This document shows, piece by piece, positions 45,751-57,329 of a stretch of DNA of 64,000 nucleotides. Source of the stretch: Zhengitettix transpicula (taxonomy: Eukaryota; Arthropoda; Insecta; Orthoptera; Tetrigidae); the NCBI GenBank assembly GCA_037074705.1, contig CM073596.1, positions 30,556,001-30,620,000 of the forward strand, in the 5' to 3' direction. Made by a program: the position numbers and the translations under genes. The number at the start of each line of letters is the position of its first letter. Within the stretch, counting starts at the first letter, position 1. Under the pieces are notes generated by a model, which was not told the DNA's origin, searched no databases, and was given only the letters and a program-made list of their open reading frames with translations.

Positions 45751-48700
45751 ATGACAACAGTTGAACTAAAAGATACGAAAACTGCTCCTGATCCGATTCA
45801 TAACTACAGCCATAAAAATGGAGCAGTTCTGGTTATCGATAATGGTGCTATATTTAATCCATTACTAGTCTATTTGTAATACCAAACGAGTTTTACTAAT
45901 TTCAATGTTTTTCAGGGTCATACCAGTGTCGTGTTGGTTGGGCAACCGATAAGGAACCACTTCTGAAATTTAAAAACCTTATAGCAAAACCAAGAAAGGA
46001 GCGGGGTAAGAAGGTATGTGTGGAAAATAATACTACAATTTATATTATGATACTATCATTCGTTGCACTGAGACTATATGGGTACTGATAGATGAACATT
46101 ATTTTATTAGCAACAATATTTACTGAATTATAAATTAAAAAACGCCAGTGTTATAAGTGTACTAATTAGATCAGAAATACGAATGAAAGACAACAATAAA
46201 TGACATATTTCAATGTCTTAAGCTTATCTAACATAGATTACTGATATAGGATTTATTTTTCTACTGCTTTTGATTTTTGTGTAAATGTAATGATAAAACT
46301 TGTTAATTCAGCAACATATGCAGTCAGAGTTATATAATATCACAGTGATAAACCCCCCCCCCCCCCTTCACCCTGCAAATTACTATATATATTGTATTTC
46401 CATTCCTTAATGTCGTATGGGATTATAATTTGGGGTACTCTACAGATAAAGATAATCTTTCTAGCCCAAAAGTGTGTTTGGTAAATTATAGAACTTCATG
46501 CATAGAGCTATTCAACTAATTAGTATACTTAGTGGTTAATTCATTGACTCATTGATGGTATTTGTAATAATAAATAATTACAATATATTTGAAACCAACT
46601 CAGGTACGCATTTGTTTAGTGCAAGAAATAAAAATAATTGTTGGTTGCACAAAAAGGTGTGGATTATGAATTGGTACTGAAAAAATTAAGATATATCTTA
46701 TTATAAATGAATATTATATAAGTTATTAATTAATTAGATATAGGTTAAAAACATAAAATGTATTACTCTTCCAACATCCTTGAATGATGACCTTAGTTAA
46801 ATGAATTTATTCTTTTCCATAATTTTTTGGAAGTTAAAAAATTTTATATAATTCAGTTTTAAGATTAATTTCAAAATTATTGCCAAATATTATTTTTTCT
46901 ATATTGTCTAGGATGGAGACACACAAGTGGGTAATGATATTACAAATATTGAAACTGTTAGGTTCCAACTGAAGACACAGTTTGATCGAAATGTTGTCAC
47001 TCACTTTGAGGCCCAGGAGCAAATTTTTGATCACATGTTCACTCATCTTGGGATCAATACAGAAGGACGAGTTAACCATCCAGTTGTTATTACAGAAGCA
47101 TTTCTGAATCCAAATTATTCACGACATTGTAAGTAAGCAAGTAGATTGAGCAGAATTTAAGAAATAGTTTTTAAGATAAACAGCAAGCTTGCCTACATTT
47201 TCTTGAACAATTATATGTGGACCTTTTTGTGTAAAAAATAAAATATTTGATCAGTTCATATCAAAGACCCAATTTAATTATATTTGACAGTATTCAACTT
47301 CCAAAAGTTGTATATTTTTAATTGCTTATTATATTCTAAATCAAAATTTGCTATTTGTGTACAACTTATTATTTTACTGATGTGAATTTAGTGATATAGT
47401 ATTATTATTTTGAAATTTTATTTTAAATTTAGTAATTTAAGACCATTCTCTATGAATGGTATACATATTTTAAATAAAATAATTTAAAGTTATGATAGTA
47501 CTTATTTTGAAGATAACTCTAGCTAGTTGTTGTGTGAATATCTTTATTTTATATTGCAGTAATGTCAGAACTACTTTTTGAATGTTATGGAGTACCCAGC
47601 ATATGCTATGGAGTTGACAGCTTGTTCAGTCTTCAGTACAATCACACTAACTGTGATGCAGCTCTAGTCATTAGTTTTGGCTATCATACAACTCACATTC
47701 TACCCATCATAGGAGGACTTGTGGATCCAACACGAGCTCGCAGAGTCAATGTTGGTGGTTGGGAAGTCATAAGTTTCCTACATCGTTTACTACAACTCAA
47801 ATATCCTTCTCACATAGCTTCAATTACTCCAAGCAGAGTTGAGGTACAGTATAAAGTATTTCACATGGCATGAAAAAAAACAAAGAAGAAGTATTATTAT
47901 ACAGTGTGTTGTCAAAGTTATTGTGGGGTTTCAAATTTATTTATTGACATAATAAATAAATTCTTAATAAGGGACGATTGTCAGGAAACTTGGTCTCTTA
48001 TTAAACAATTAACTGAAATGTGTAATGTTCATAATTATGTCAATAAATAGGTTTGAAACCCCACTATGTCTTTGCCGAAATACTATATACATATATATTA
48101 AGACTCTTGTATAATATAATTAGTGTTTTGAAGTTTTAACAGAGATGGGAAAGTTATAAATGTTTTGGAATATTTTCCTCTTAATTTTTACAACTTCAAT
48201 GTATTTTTCATATTACATTAATATAAGGTAGCAAGGAAAAGCAAACTTTGGTCATCATAATCAATTTATTTCACAATTCTGAAATATATTGATAAATTTG
48301 TCTGATGTTTTGTTATTTCCTTGTTATCCAATATTTTAATCAATACAAAATATAAGAAAAAGGAAAATATATCAAAATTATTATTTTTGTATCACATCAG
48401 AAGGGGACTCTACTGGTATTAAATCACAATAAGCCTCAGAGAATTAATTTATTATTATATTCTTTATGAATGTTCAGTTTCAAAGGTTAATGCATATTAA
48501 TTTTAATGAAAAATTAAGTAAATATCCAAATAACAAAGAATTAAAGTAGTTTATTTATATTTTTTAAGTTTATGTATGACACCTACTGTATTGCAATCAT
48601 ATAACTTTTATTACCAAATGTAAGTCTTAAAAGTTGTTATGATAACTTGTCACTGATTACAAGTTAGATGTAACTTTTGTTTGACAAAAATTGATGTTTT

Positions 48701-50562
48701 TATTTCATGGAGTTTAATTACTTATGTAAAGTAATCAGAATATTTTCCCTTTACTAATTTACAATTTTTGGGAGGTGAAGGAATAAGAAAGATGAACTAT
48801 CCATACTATTTTTATGTCTAGGAGTTGGTTCATGAGTATTCACAAATATCTCCTGACTATTTGGAGCAGCTTGAGAATTGGGCAGATACTGATTACTATG
48901 ATGACAATGTTATAAAAGTGCAGCTTCCATATACTGTGACTTCAGCTACTACAGCTGTAACTGCTGAACAGCAGAAGGAGAGACGAAAGGAGCTGGCTCG
49001 TAGACTGACAGAAATCAATGCTCGCAAGCGTGAGGAGAAGGTGAGTGTCTATTTAGGATAATACCAAAGAAACATTCACAAATAAACATTAATTACATTT
49101 GTTTTGTAATTGTGTTAGTTGGCAGAGGATGAAGAACAACTGAGCCAACTTTTGGCAGTTCAGGACTTGTTGGATGAAGGTAGTGATGAAGAATTTGCTG
49201 TGAGTAAAGTTTCCTCAAAAGCTAGTAATTGAAATTTGTGTTGGAATTTTTCAATGTGATTTAATACATATTTCCCCACATATTTTCATTTATATTGTAA
49301 TTTTAAAACTATAAAATGAAACACATTCACTTATAAAAACAAAAAAAATATTAATACAATAAGAAAAATCAAATTACAAAAAAAAAGTTTGGGCGCCAAC
49401 AGATCTAGTCCACAATTATTTATAATATAATAAATTTTCCATGTATAATTAATTTACTCTGGCATTAATTTATTTATGAGACAACCTTCCGCCAGGGTAA
49501 AGTGGGGATTTTTAGAAACAGCTCTTGTTGTTATACATCTGCAGACAGTCCCACAGTGGATCAACAGTCTCGAACATCATGCCAACTCCAGACAGCTAAG
49601 CATCAAAAATCCTTAATGTTGGGTCACAGAGCTGTCACTTCCTCACCCTGTTACAATACTTTCGTGATTCTGCACAAATTTCAAATCCTATAACTTCTTT
49701 TGGGTGCAGAGCATATAACTCTCTTTGCCCCCCCCCCCCCTCCACCACCACCACTCACATGATGCAAAAAAGAGGGTACATTGTGCATCTTATGGCAGTT
49801 GCAGGCGCACATGTATTAAGAGTCATCAGATGCTCTTTCAGCTAGACATTGTTCTTGTCAATTTGATCCAAAGTGACCCTCTGAGGCCTATGGACAAAGA
49901 GTGGCCATGTGCTGCTTTCACTACTGAAAGCTGTTTATTACAATATATATAAACTTCCAGTCTTCTACTAATTCTGAACAGTATTTTCATTCAATTCTGT
50001 TGAGAGCTTTTAGTATGTTTCTAGAAATTCTGTAGAAAGTTGTAGGAAAGAATGGGACTGAGGGGTGATACTTTAGTGAGTCCATCAGTTTGTTTACATA
50101 AATTACTTTCTATTAGGAAGCATGAGTTTTTGACACAACATGAGAGTAGCTCTATTAGCGTGTTTACTGATTGAGTGCTATGATCAGAAAGAGAAGAATT
50201 GGCAATTAGAATATTGTTTGTGACAAAGTAAGCCAATACATTTGATAATCTTTGCTCTTCCTTTCATTGTTTCCTAGTTCATCTTATTTATACTTGGACA
50301 GTGGAATACCAGTTTAATACTTTGAATAACACAAAAGTCACATGGTTGGATGGAATGAAATTTTCGAGGGACTGAGCTCCCTTCTTTAGGATACTAAATC
50401 TGAACTGCATGTTGGCTAGTTCAAAATTTGAAATTTTATTTTGTCTCCATTGACTATGTCACTCTTTGTCCCTCTTTCCTATCCAAATGAGTTCATCAAT
50501 TTGACCTTGTCACATTTCCTTATTTGATTTAATATACTTGATTTGATATAATATTGTGTATA

Positions 50563-50625
<63 letters not shown>

Positions 50626-52666
50626 TATTACAATATTTTACAGAAAGCATTAGAATCTTATGAGCTGTCAAATTTGGCAGAGCTTCAAAAGATGATTTCC
50701 CAGCTGCAGACGAAGATTGATAAAACCCGACAAAAGATTGTTGCGGCAAATGCTGCTGAGGATCCTCTTACAGAGGTGTGATTTGCCCTTATTTTAATTT
50801 TTATTTATCATAGACACAATTCGTTCAGTTATTTTCCTCTTGTGTGGTAAGTTTCATTTATTGAAACTAAATACTGTACTTTGTGATCTAAGCCAGGTAA
50901 TATAACTTTTTTTATTTAGGAACCAAAAGCAAAGACAAGCAAACCCACATTGCAACCCAAATCTGATGAGGATCAAAATGCTTGGATTGAAGGTCTTCGA
51001 CAGAAAAGGTAATGAAGCCATGATTTACTTATGTACATGCATAATTTAAATATTATTTTATAATTAACAGAGTTTGAGAATTATATATATAATAATAAAT
51101 AATATGAGAATATTATATTTTTTATATATTAGTTTCAGTTAAGAAAATATAATTGTAAATTTTTAATGATTTGTTTTATCAATGTATTCTTACTATCTTA
51201 ATATTATTTATTTTAAAATGTATCAGTCTTCATTCAAAATGCTCAGTTTGATTTTATATTTCATTGAATTTAACTACCATTTCATTATTGTAGAAATCCT
51301 TCTTTATCACAAAACATATGTAGGATTTAATGCTTCTGTCCATGTAACAAGTCTTATTGATTGAAAGTTTAACTAAAGGTTTAATTTTTGTTATCTTTTT
51401 TAAATTTTTCAGGAAAGAGATTTTAGAAAAGAGAAATGCTCGCAGACAACGGCGACAAGACATGGCTAAGCGTCGTACTGCCGCAGCGCAGGAACGTATG
51501 CGCATAATCAGTCAGTTGGCCAGAAAGGAGAAGAGGGAGGACACTTTTGGCATGCGTGATGAGGACTGGGATGTTTACAAAGTAATCAACAAGGTCAGTA
51601 ATTTAATACTTCCTTTATTTATTCTATGTTACATACATTCATCAATATACTTTGATATACTAATAGTTTTAAATATATAACACATATGGATATGCCAGAT
51701 TGGACCAACTACTGATTTCAGGCAAGCTGTCTCAGCGGCCTGACTTACCTGCAATCAGTAGTTGGTCCAGTCTGGCATAGGTAGTATAAGTTCAAATTTT
51801 CGAGGACCGATCTTCCTTTCTGATGACAGTGAAGTCGACTTACCTGAAATCTACAGATGCTCCATTCAGACTGAGGAGTGAAGATACTACAGATTTTCTT
51901 AAATTTTCCCAAAAATAGCAAAGAAAACGATAAATAATAATGTTATTTAACCCATGGATCAGACCGTATTAGTTCATGCAAATTGACAGTTATCTTCATA
52001 GGAATATGTACAACAGACCCTAATGATAATAACACTAATTTAATTTGTACTCCTTGCTTGTGATTGTAGGAAGGAGGTGATTCTGACAGTGATGAGGAGC
52101 AAAAACTTTTAGAAATTGAGGAGGTACTTCGACAACAAGACCCCCAATTTGAAGATGTCAATGCTAGTGATCCAACCCCACTTAACACAGCAGAGAATAA
52201 TCAGCTTCACTTGGGGGTGGAAAGAATACGAGGACCAGAAGTACTTTTTCAGCCATCCATGATTGGTTCTGATGAAGCAGGCTTGGCAGAGACAATTCAG
52301 TATGTTCTCAAGGATTTTCCACCTGACATACAGCAAAAACTCGTGGACAATGTGTTCCTTACTGGAGGTTGTGCCACTTTGCCTGGTTTAGTTCCAAGGT
52401 TATTCAAGGAACTGCAGGAGATGAGGCCTTTCAAATCTGATTTCAACATATCACTTGCTAAAAACCCATCTTTGGATGCTTGGTTGGGAGCCAGAAACTT
52501 TGCAGCTTCTCCAGACATAGAAAAATATTTACTCTCAAGGCAAGAATATGAAGAGAAAGGAGGTGAATATTTCAAAGAGCATTCATGCTCTAATCTCTTC
52601 TTCGCCTCACCAATGGAAAATGTCCCTACTTTAGTGACTGAAGAAACTGAGATAGACAATGTATGA
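45751..52666 (+). CDS. ACTR5: Actin-related protein 5 (INO80 complex subunit)
   Basis: Ten exons: 45751-45844, 45916-46013, 46912-47128, 47560-47843, 48822-49040, 49119-49199, 50644-50775, 50920-51008, 51413-51593 and 52070-52666. All phases agree, giving 663 residues; human ACTR5 has 607. The actin-fold phosphate loop appears as [14 protein letters not shown] (residues 28-41) and the nucleotide-binding glycines as [11 protein letters not shown] (561-571). Between them lies the long Arp5-specific insertion (about 232-515), rich in Lys, Arg and Glu with predicted coiled coil ([20 protein letters not shown]). The middle block [20 protein letters not shown] is highly characteristic of Arp5. Family knowledge: Arp5 with IES6 couples INO80 ATPase activity to nucleosome sliding in the nucleus. 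The start is the first ATG in frame, just upstream of conserved sequence. Confidence 0.95.
46350..46367. repeat. Poly-C tract
   Basis: Run of about 16 C in ACTR5 intron 2, conspicuous against the AT-rich background. A second run lies at 49729-49741 in intron 6. Confidence 0.8.
46538..46795. repeat. Dispersed repeat, copy 2
   Basis: Matches 8138-8648 in two ordered blocks, including TATCTTATTATAAATGA and TTAATTAATTAGATATA, but with the middle missing. It is located in ACTR5 intron 2. Confidence 0.55.
47902..48087. mobile_element. MITE, Tc1/mariner-like termini
   Basis: About 185 bp with inverted ends of about 50 bases: TTGTGGGGTTTCAAATTTAT, continuing to TTATTGACATAAT, on the left, and ATTATGTCAATAAATAGG, continuing to TTGAAACCCCACTATG, on the right. 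TA dinucleotides flank both ends, consistent with a TA target duplication, and the end begins CAGTG. It lies in ACTR5 intron 4. Confidence 0.75.
50021..50236 (-). mobile_element. Reverse-transcriptase scrap, Penelope-like or similar
   Basis: The minus strand reads [20 protein letters not shown] followed by [13 protein letters not shown]. This matches the RT pattern FLFNG-x-IYKQ-x-DG-x-AMGSPLSPVLANIFM used by Penelope-like elements. It is open for 71 codons but isolated. It lies in ACTR5 intron 6. Confidence 0.5.
50576..50622. repeat. (TA)n run beside the ACTR5 exon 7 acceptor
   Basis: The TA run ends about 20 bases before the acceptor AG at 50642-50643, so the polypyrimidine tract is only TTATTACAATATTTTACAG. 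Confidence 0.85.
51690..51850. repeat. Short family A hairpin in ACTR5 intron 9
   Basis: TATGCCAGATTGGACCAACT, continuing to ACTGATTTCAGGCAAGC, faces its reverse complement GCAATCAGTAGTTGGTCCAG with TCTGGCATA across about 20 bases. A CTTCCTTTCTGATGAC end follows. Confidence 0.75.
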
Positions 52667-52908
52667 AGATACATCATATAGAGATTTAATCAACTCTTTG
52701 AAGTGTGATTCTTATTTCTGTAGTACAGTAATTTAAAAGACTAGAATTTTTTAACATTTTCTACAATAGTTTTTAGTTTAGTTGTATTACCAATACTTGT
52801 ATTGTGTGAAAGTATATTATAAACATTATTCCATATTGCTGACTGTCTAAACCAAGAGAAACATCTTGCCTAAGCTTATTGAACAGTTCATTCTTACTGT
52901 AACTATAA

Positions 52909-52914
52909 AATAAA
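52909..52914 (+). promoter_or_regulatory. ACTR5 polyadenylation signal
   Basis: AATAAA 243 bases past the stop codon, followed within 30 bases by TTTTGTGTAG-type G/T-rich text. Confidence 0.65.
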
Positions 52915-55035
52915 GATTAACATAGTTTTGTGTAGTATATTTTCAGGGGATGTGGGGAGACAATATTCATTTAAATTATAGTGTGTCAATTATCTTTTCA
53001 GAACCTATTCTAGAAATTTGTATAATGACAAACATAGTAATTCAATTTTTGTTTGTATTTTGTTTGCATACCTTGATCCATCCCCCTGAATTAACTTTGA
53101 AGTTTCTCATTTGCATCCATCTTCCACCTAAATAAGGTTGCTGATCTCCATTTCTGAAAGATAATTTGTGGACCAATTTTTACAAATATGAAGCATATAT
53201 GTAAATCATACATTATGTAAATGTATGCCTTAGTTCTCGTTCTATACATACAAAAAGTGAAAAATCCCAAATTTTTATATTATCACTATTGTACATGTTG
53301 AGCTTATATCATAGCAATCTTGTCCAGTTTGGAATATTATTGCTATTGAGAGTGAGACAATTAATTACCCTTCTCTTCTATTATAAACACATGAGGCTAT
53401 CTGACTTCAGAAATTTCTAGTCCTTTGTTGAATAATGTGGAGATTGATAACGATATTACAATAGTTTTTATTGCTGCCTTTTAGCCAGCTGCAAAACACA
53501 GCCGTGCTGAAGATGATTCTGAGAACGACAATGAAAATATCACATAGTTCGATAACGAATGCAAGAGTACCAGCACCGAGTATAGTGTTGAGTTGTTTTA
53601 CAGGAATGTAACAATCTGAATTAACTTCTGATGTTCTCAGTACTGGTATGTTGAATGTCATTCTTTGGCTGTGGAATATTCCAAACTTGTTGGTAATGTG
53701 AAGACTGAAAGTATTTCATCTCTATCATTTAATGAAATTGAACCAAACAACGATATTTTGGAAATTCCTAATAAATCAGTCAGAATGTTTTACTTGGCAA
53801 AGGAATTAATATGCCACTTAACTACCTTTTGTGTTGAGCCAGCGAGTAGTCTGATATTGTAATATATATTCAATTTTTTTGACATAATAGGAGAACTTTG
53901 TGAGGTGGTATACAAGATATTAATATAACATTAAATATTTCCTCGTGTATATATATCATTAATGGGCTGTGGTTGAAAGTAATACCAAAAACGCAATTTT
54001 ACATAAAATATTACAGGGGAGGGAACCCTTTAAATTGAGGGAGAGAGGGAGTACAAACCGAAAAGGAGCCCCTCTGCTTCTCTTGATAAATCCAAGTCGT
54101 TCGGTAAGGATTCGGAATTATTAAGATGAACCAAGGGCAAGTGTATGGCCGTAACGAGGAGCGAGGCGAAGAAGGTGCCCTCCACGGGCGCAAAACAAAG
54201 CTCAGAGTTGCACGTTGTCAGTGGCGTACTTAAGAACAGGCGAGGGGCTCACACTATTTTCTATTAAAAAATATTAACCGAACCCAGCTTCAAAAAAGCG
54301 CCTCATCTATAAAAATTGATACAGTTCAAACTATACATATTACAAAAATGAATATCTATATTAATAGATATGTAACAGAATTTTTCTTATTAAGACTTGA
54401 GGTAAAGTGGTGGGGTTTTCGCTCAAGTCTATCACGCAACGCCGACACAACAATGACTTTTAAGAAGGTAATCATTCACTAGACAACGGCATTGTAGCCT
54501 GTGTTTCACACAACCAACAGCTGCCTTTGTTTCTCTATTCATTGGTGTATAAATGTAAATAAACGTCTAATTGAGAATAATAATGTTAAAAGTATGACCT
54601 TTATGCAAACAAACTTAAAAATTTAATAATCTACAATTTTCTGTAATTTTTAAGTCTAAATCTTTATTTTCTGGTTTCATCAAAGGACACAAAGATTATA
54701 TTAATAAGTTTACAACAAAAAATGTTAGTTTAGACAGAGACCCAAATTACTGGAAAATATTAATTTCTGAAATGCTGTACTTAAAAGTAATAAAAATGTT
54801 AATATTATACATGGCATTGAAATTTTATTTTAAATTTTAATGTCTCCCTTCGTTTCGAATAATTGTAGTCAGTATTAGTGTCTTAATTTAGTTAATGTTA
54901 ATGGTAAGTAGCGTTCTTGGCCAGTGACACGAAGAACCTAAGGTGGAGTGACGGTATCAGCCAATAATTTATCGACCAGATGTTTTGGGGAGTAAATTGG
55001 ACATTACTTAAGTGTTTGGAGGAAGGACAGTTAAC

Positions 55036-55263
55036 CTAGCGGCGGGCAGAGGAAAGAACGAGTTGTTGCTCGTAACGCGACGAAGAGGATTGTAAATCTG
55101 CCCATAGCGACCTTCGATCAGCGGAATCAGCAACTAATTGCAACTGATCCAGGGTAACGTGCGACAAGCCAATTTTCTCCCAAAAATAGACTGTAAAGTT
55201 AAGACTGGAAGCCTCTACCTGAGTTCGAAATCTGTAAACATATTTTGTTTTACTCCTCTTCAA
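55036..55263 (-). other. Unidentified open frame in a GC-richer island
   Basis: Minus-strand frame of 75 codons containing SSLNFTVYFWEKIGLSHVTL and LVADSADRRSLWADLQSSSS. The composition and absence of low complexity look protein-like. The spacing of Asp-Arg-Arg and Trp near the end is faintly like the C-terminal tails of LINE proteins. It could be a retroelement scrap or an exon of an unrecognised minus-strand gene. No function claimed. Confidence 0.25.
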
Positions 55264-56605
55264 GAAAAAGCCGCCCTTAGCACATAAGAAATCTTTAGTA
55301 ATAATTAAATTTAAGGTTTATTGTTATGCACATTTATTTTCCAAGATCACAAATATAAATTTCAGCTTCCTTGGTTTTATTTGTAGCAAAAATTTGTCAA
55401 ATAATGGAACAAGTGACGTCCCTTCCCTTCTCATGCTCTGAGGTGGTCATGAACCCGAGTGTGTTCCAGTTGCTATTTGTCCTACGTTATTCGTATGTTG
55501 CACTCATATAAAATTTACAGAACGCGAAATGAAACAGTCACATTACATATAAATCAAGTAAAAAATTTAGATTTAAGATTCGGCTGCCTTGCAACTCATC
55601 CAGAGCAATAAAATGTGGCCGAAAACAATACATTGTTGCCTGCATCTCTTAATATGTTTAAAATTTCATTACTATATTATGATACAAAAATGTCTCAAAT
55701 ATTAAATTAACAAAGTATCAGAATTTTTTTTAACATTTTTGGTATCAGATTTTACATTTAAAGCTGTTGGAGTGTAACGGATGTGTTAAATCTCATTCAG
55801 CAGTCTTGGTAAATATCTTCATCTAAAGATATTTCTTTTTCCAATAATTTTTTTTAGACATTTTTGTAACATAATATGGTATTGAAATTTAAAACTGTAA
55901 TTAAGTAACAAGAGATACAGGCAACAATACCTTGATCTATTCATAGCATTAAGGATTTTCATAACAATACCTGAAAAACAAGTTTCTACGAATGTTCCTT
56001 CAGCAAATTAAAACTTGTAAAATCGTGCCTTCGTTCTTCCAATGGATGAGTACGATTAACAAACACGGCTATAATATCAATTGAGAAAAGAAAAAATATG
56101 CTGAACTCTTCTACGTTTTTATTATATCATATACATATGTTATGTATTTCTTTTATTTTTTCGGCAGTGAATGTGAATAATGTTCTTATTTAGGTTATAG
56201 ATTATTTATTCATACAAATACTTTGAAAATACATTATTGTATATACAGACAACTCGTACTGACGAGGTTAATAATATTTAATATCATTTAGTAAAATATA
56301 ACTTGTTACATTAAAATGATTAATTTTTGTCATTTTTGGGTTACAGGGGGCGCGTCATACCCTCGTTCGGCACTAGGCAAGTGTATTGATGAATAAAAAC
56401 AGTAACACGTTACAAGAGATGGCAAGTAGCTGTAAACTACAGCTGAAAAATACTAAAAAAAATTCAGATAATTGCTTGGTTAGGTTTTTTTTTCTATAAC
56501 ATCACCTGCGGAAAGTAATTAAGAACATATTAACCAGAGACATTAAATACCAAATATACCAATTGCAAATAAATGATTCTTACAGGTTTTTTTTACAAGT
56601 TAAAA

Positions 56606-56794
56606 ATGTTTTCCATTATAATACGTTTTTTAATTAGGAATTTATATTTTAATAAACATAATCGTACTAAACTTTTTGAAAAATCCATGTGTATATGGAA
56701 ACAAAAGCACGAAGTTGTCAAAGAAGAAGAACTTCTCTGTGACGATTACTATCGAAATATTAAACGTGATCATTTCATAGAGAGGAAGTCTTAA
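56606..56794 (+). CDS. Candidate small protein, 62 residues
   Basis: ATG at 56606 and TAA at 56792 enclose a hydrophobic N-terminus (MFSIIIRFLI), a basic middle (RNLYFNKHNRTK) and an acidic/basic tail (EVVKEEELLCDDYYRNIKRD). An acceptor-like TTACAG precedes it (56580-56585) and a donor-like CAG/GTAACA follows the stop (56799-56807), so it looks like a whole internal exon. The shape, one short membrane segment and a charged tail, is like small mitochondrial membrane proteins, but I do not recognise the sequence. It may be chance. Confidence 0.3.
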   Translation: MFSIIIRFLIRNLYFNKHNRTKLFEKSMCIWKQKHEVVKEEELLCDDYYRNIKRDHFIERKS

Positions 56795-57329
56795 ATCAGG
56801 TAACATAAAACCGTTTTTACTGAATTCAATGTGTAGTTAAACAGTGTCGCATTTTTACTGTTTTTGTGAGTTAACCAGCGTAATTGAACGCCGGAAAAGT
56901 AAATTTATTCCCTATTTGTTCTATTTATACATTCATTTTAAAGCATAAATTGAGGTGTTGCTTTTACATGACACGATAAAATGATGACATGAAGTTAGTG
57001 GACATTGAATTAACGATGAAACGAAGAAATTAAGCATTAGAACAACGGGAGATTAGTGTGGACGCATATTAGATGAATCTAAAATATAATGGAAGCGACT
57101 GTCAAATTTGTAATCGACACTGATAATTTTTAACTTTATTTTTCATCCGTACTAATTGATCAATAAAATGACGACAAATACATGTCGGATATTACTTATT
57201 TTCTATTAATGCGGTGTAACTTAGTAGTTGGGGTTGGGATAAAATAGTGAACTGAAATTTTAATCGTAGCCGATAAATGAATAATACCATGGAGTGACGG
57301 TGGGATTAAGCTCGAGGTTTTCACTGCTC

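Larger units (their letters stand above)
52667..57329. other. Intergenic region, ACTR5 to SUN-domain gene
   Basis: About 4.7 kb. It begins with the ACTR5 3' UTR. Two GC-richer islands stand out at 54000-54250 and 54900-55260. A small frame lies at 56606-56794. No repeat family recognised elsewhere in the window is obvious here. Some of it must contain the SUN gene promoter. Confidence 0.55.

Noticed and set aside
53665..53862. 65-codon frame after ACTR5
   Set aside because: No domain and no splice sites that would connect it to ACTR5, whose stop and poly(A) signal come earlier.
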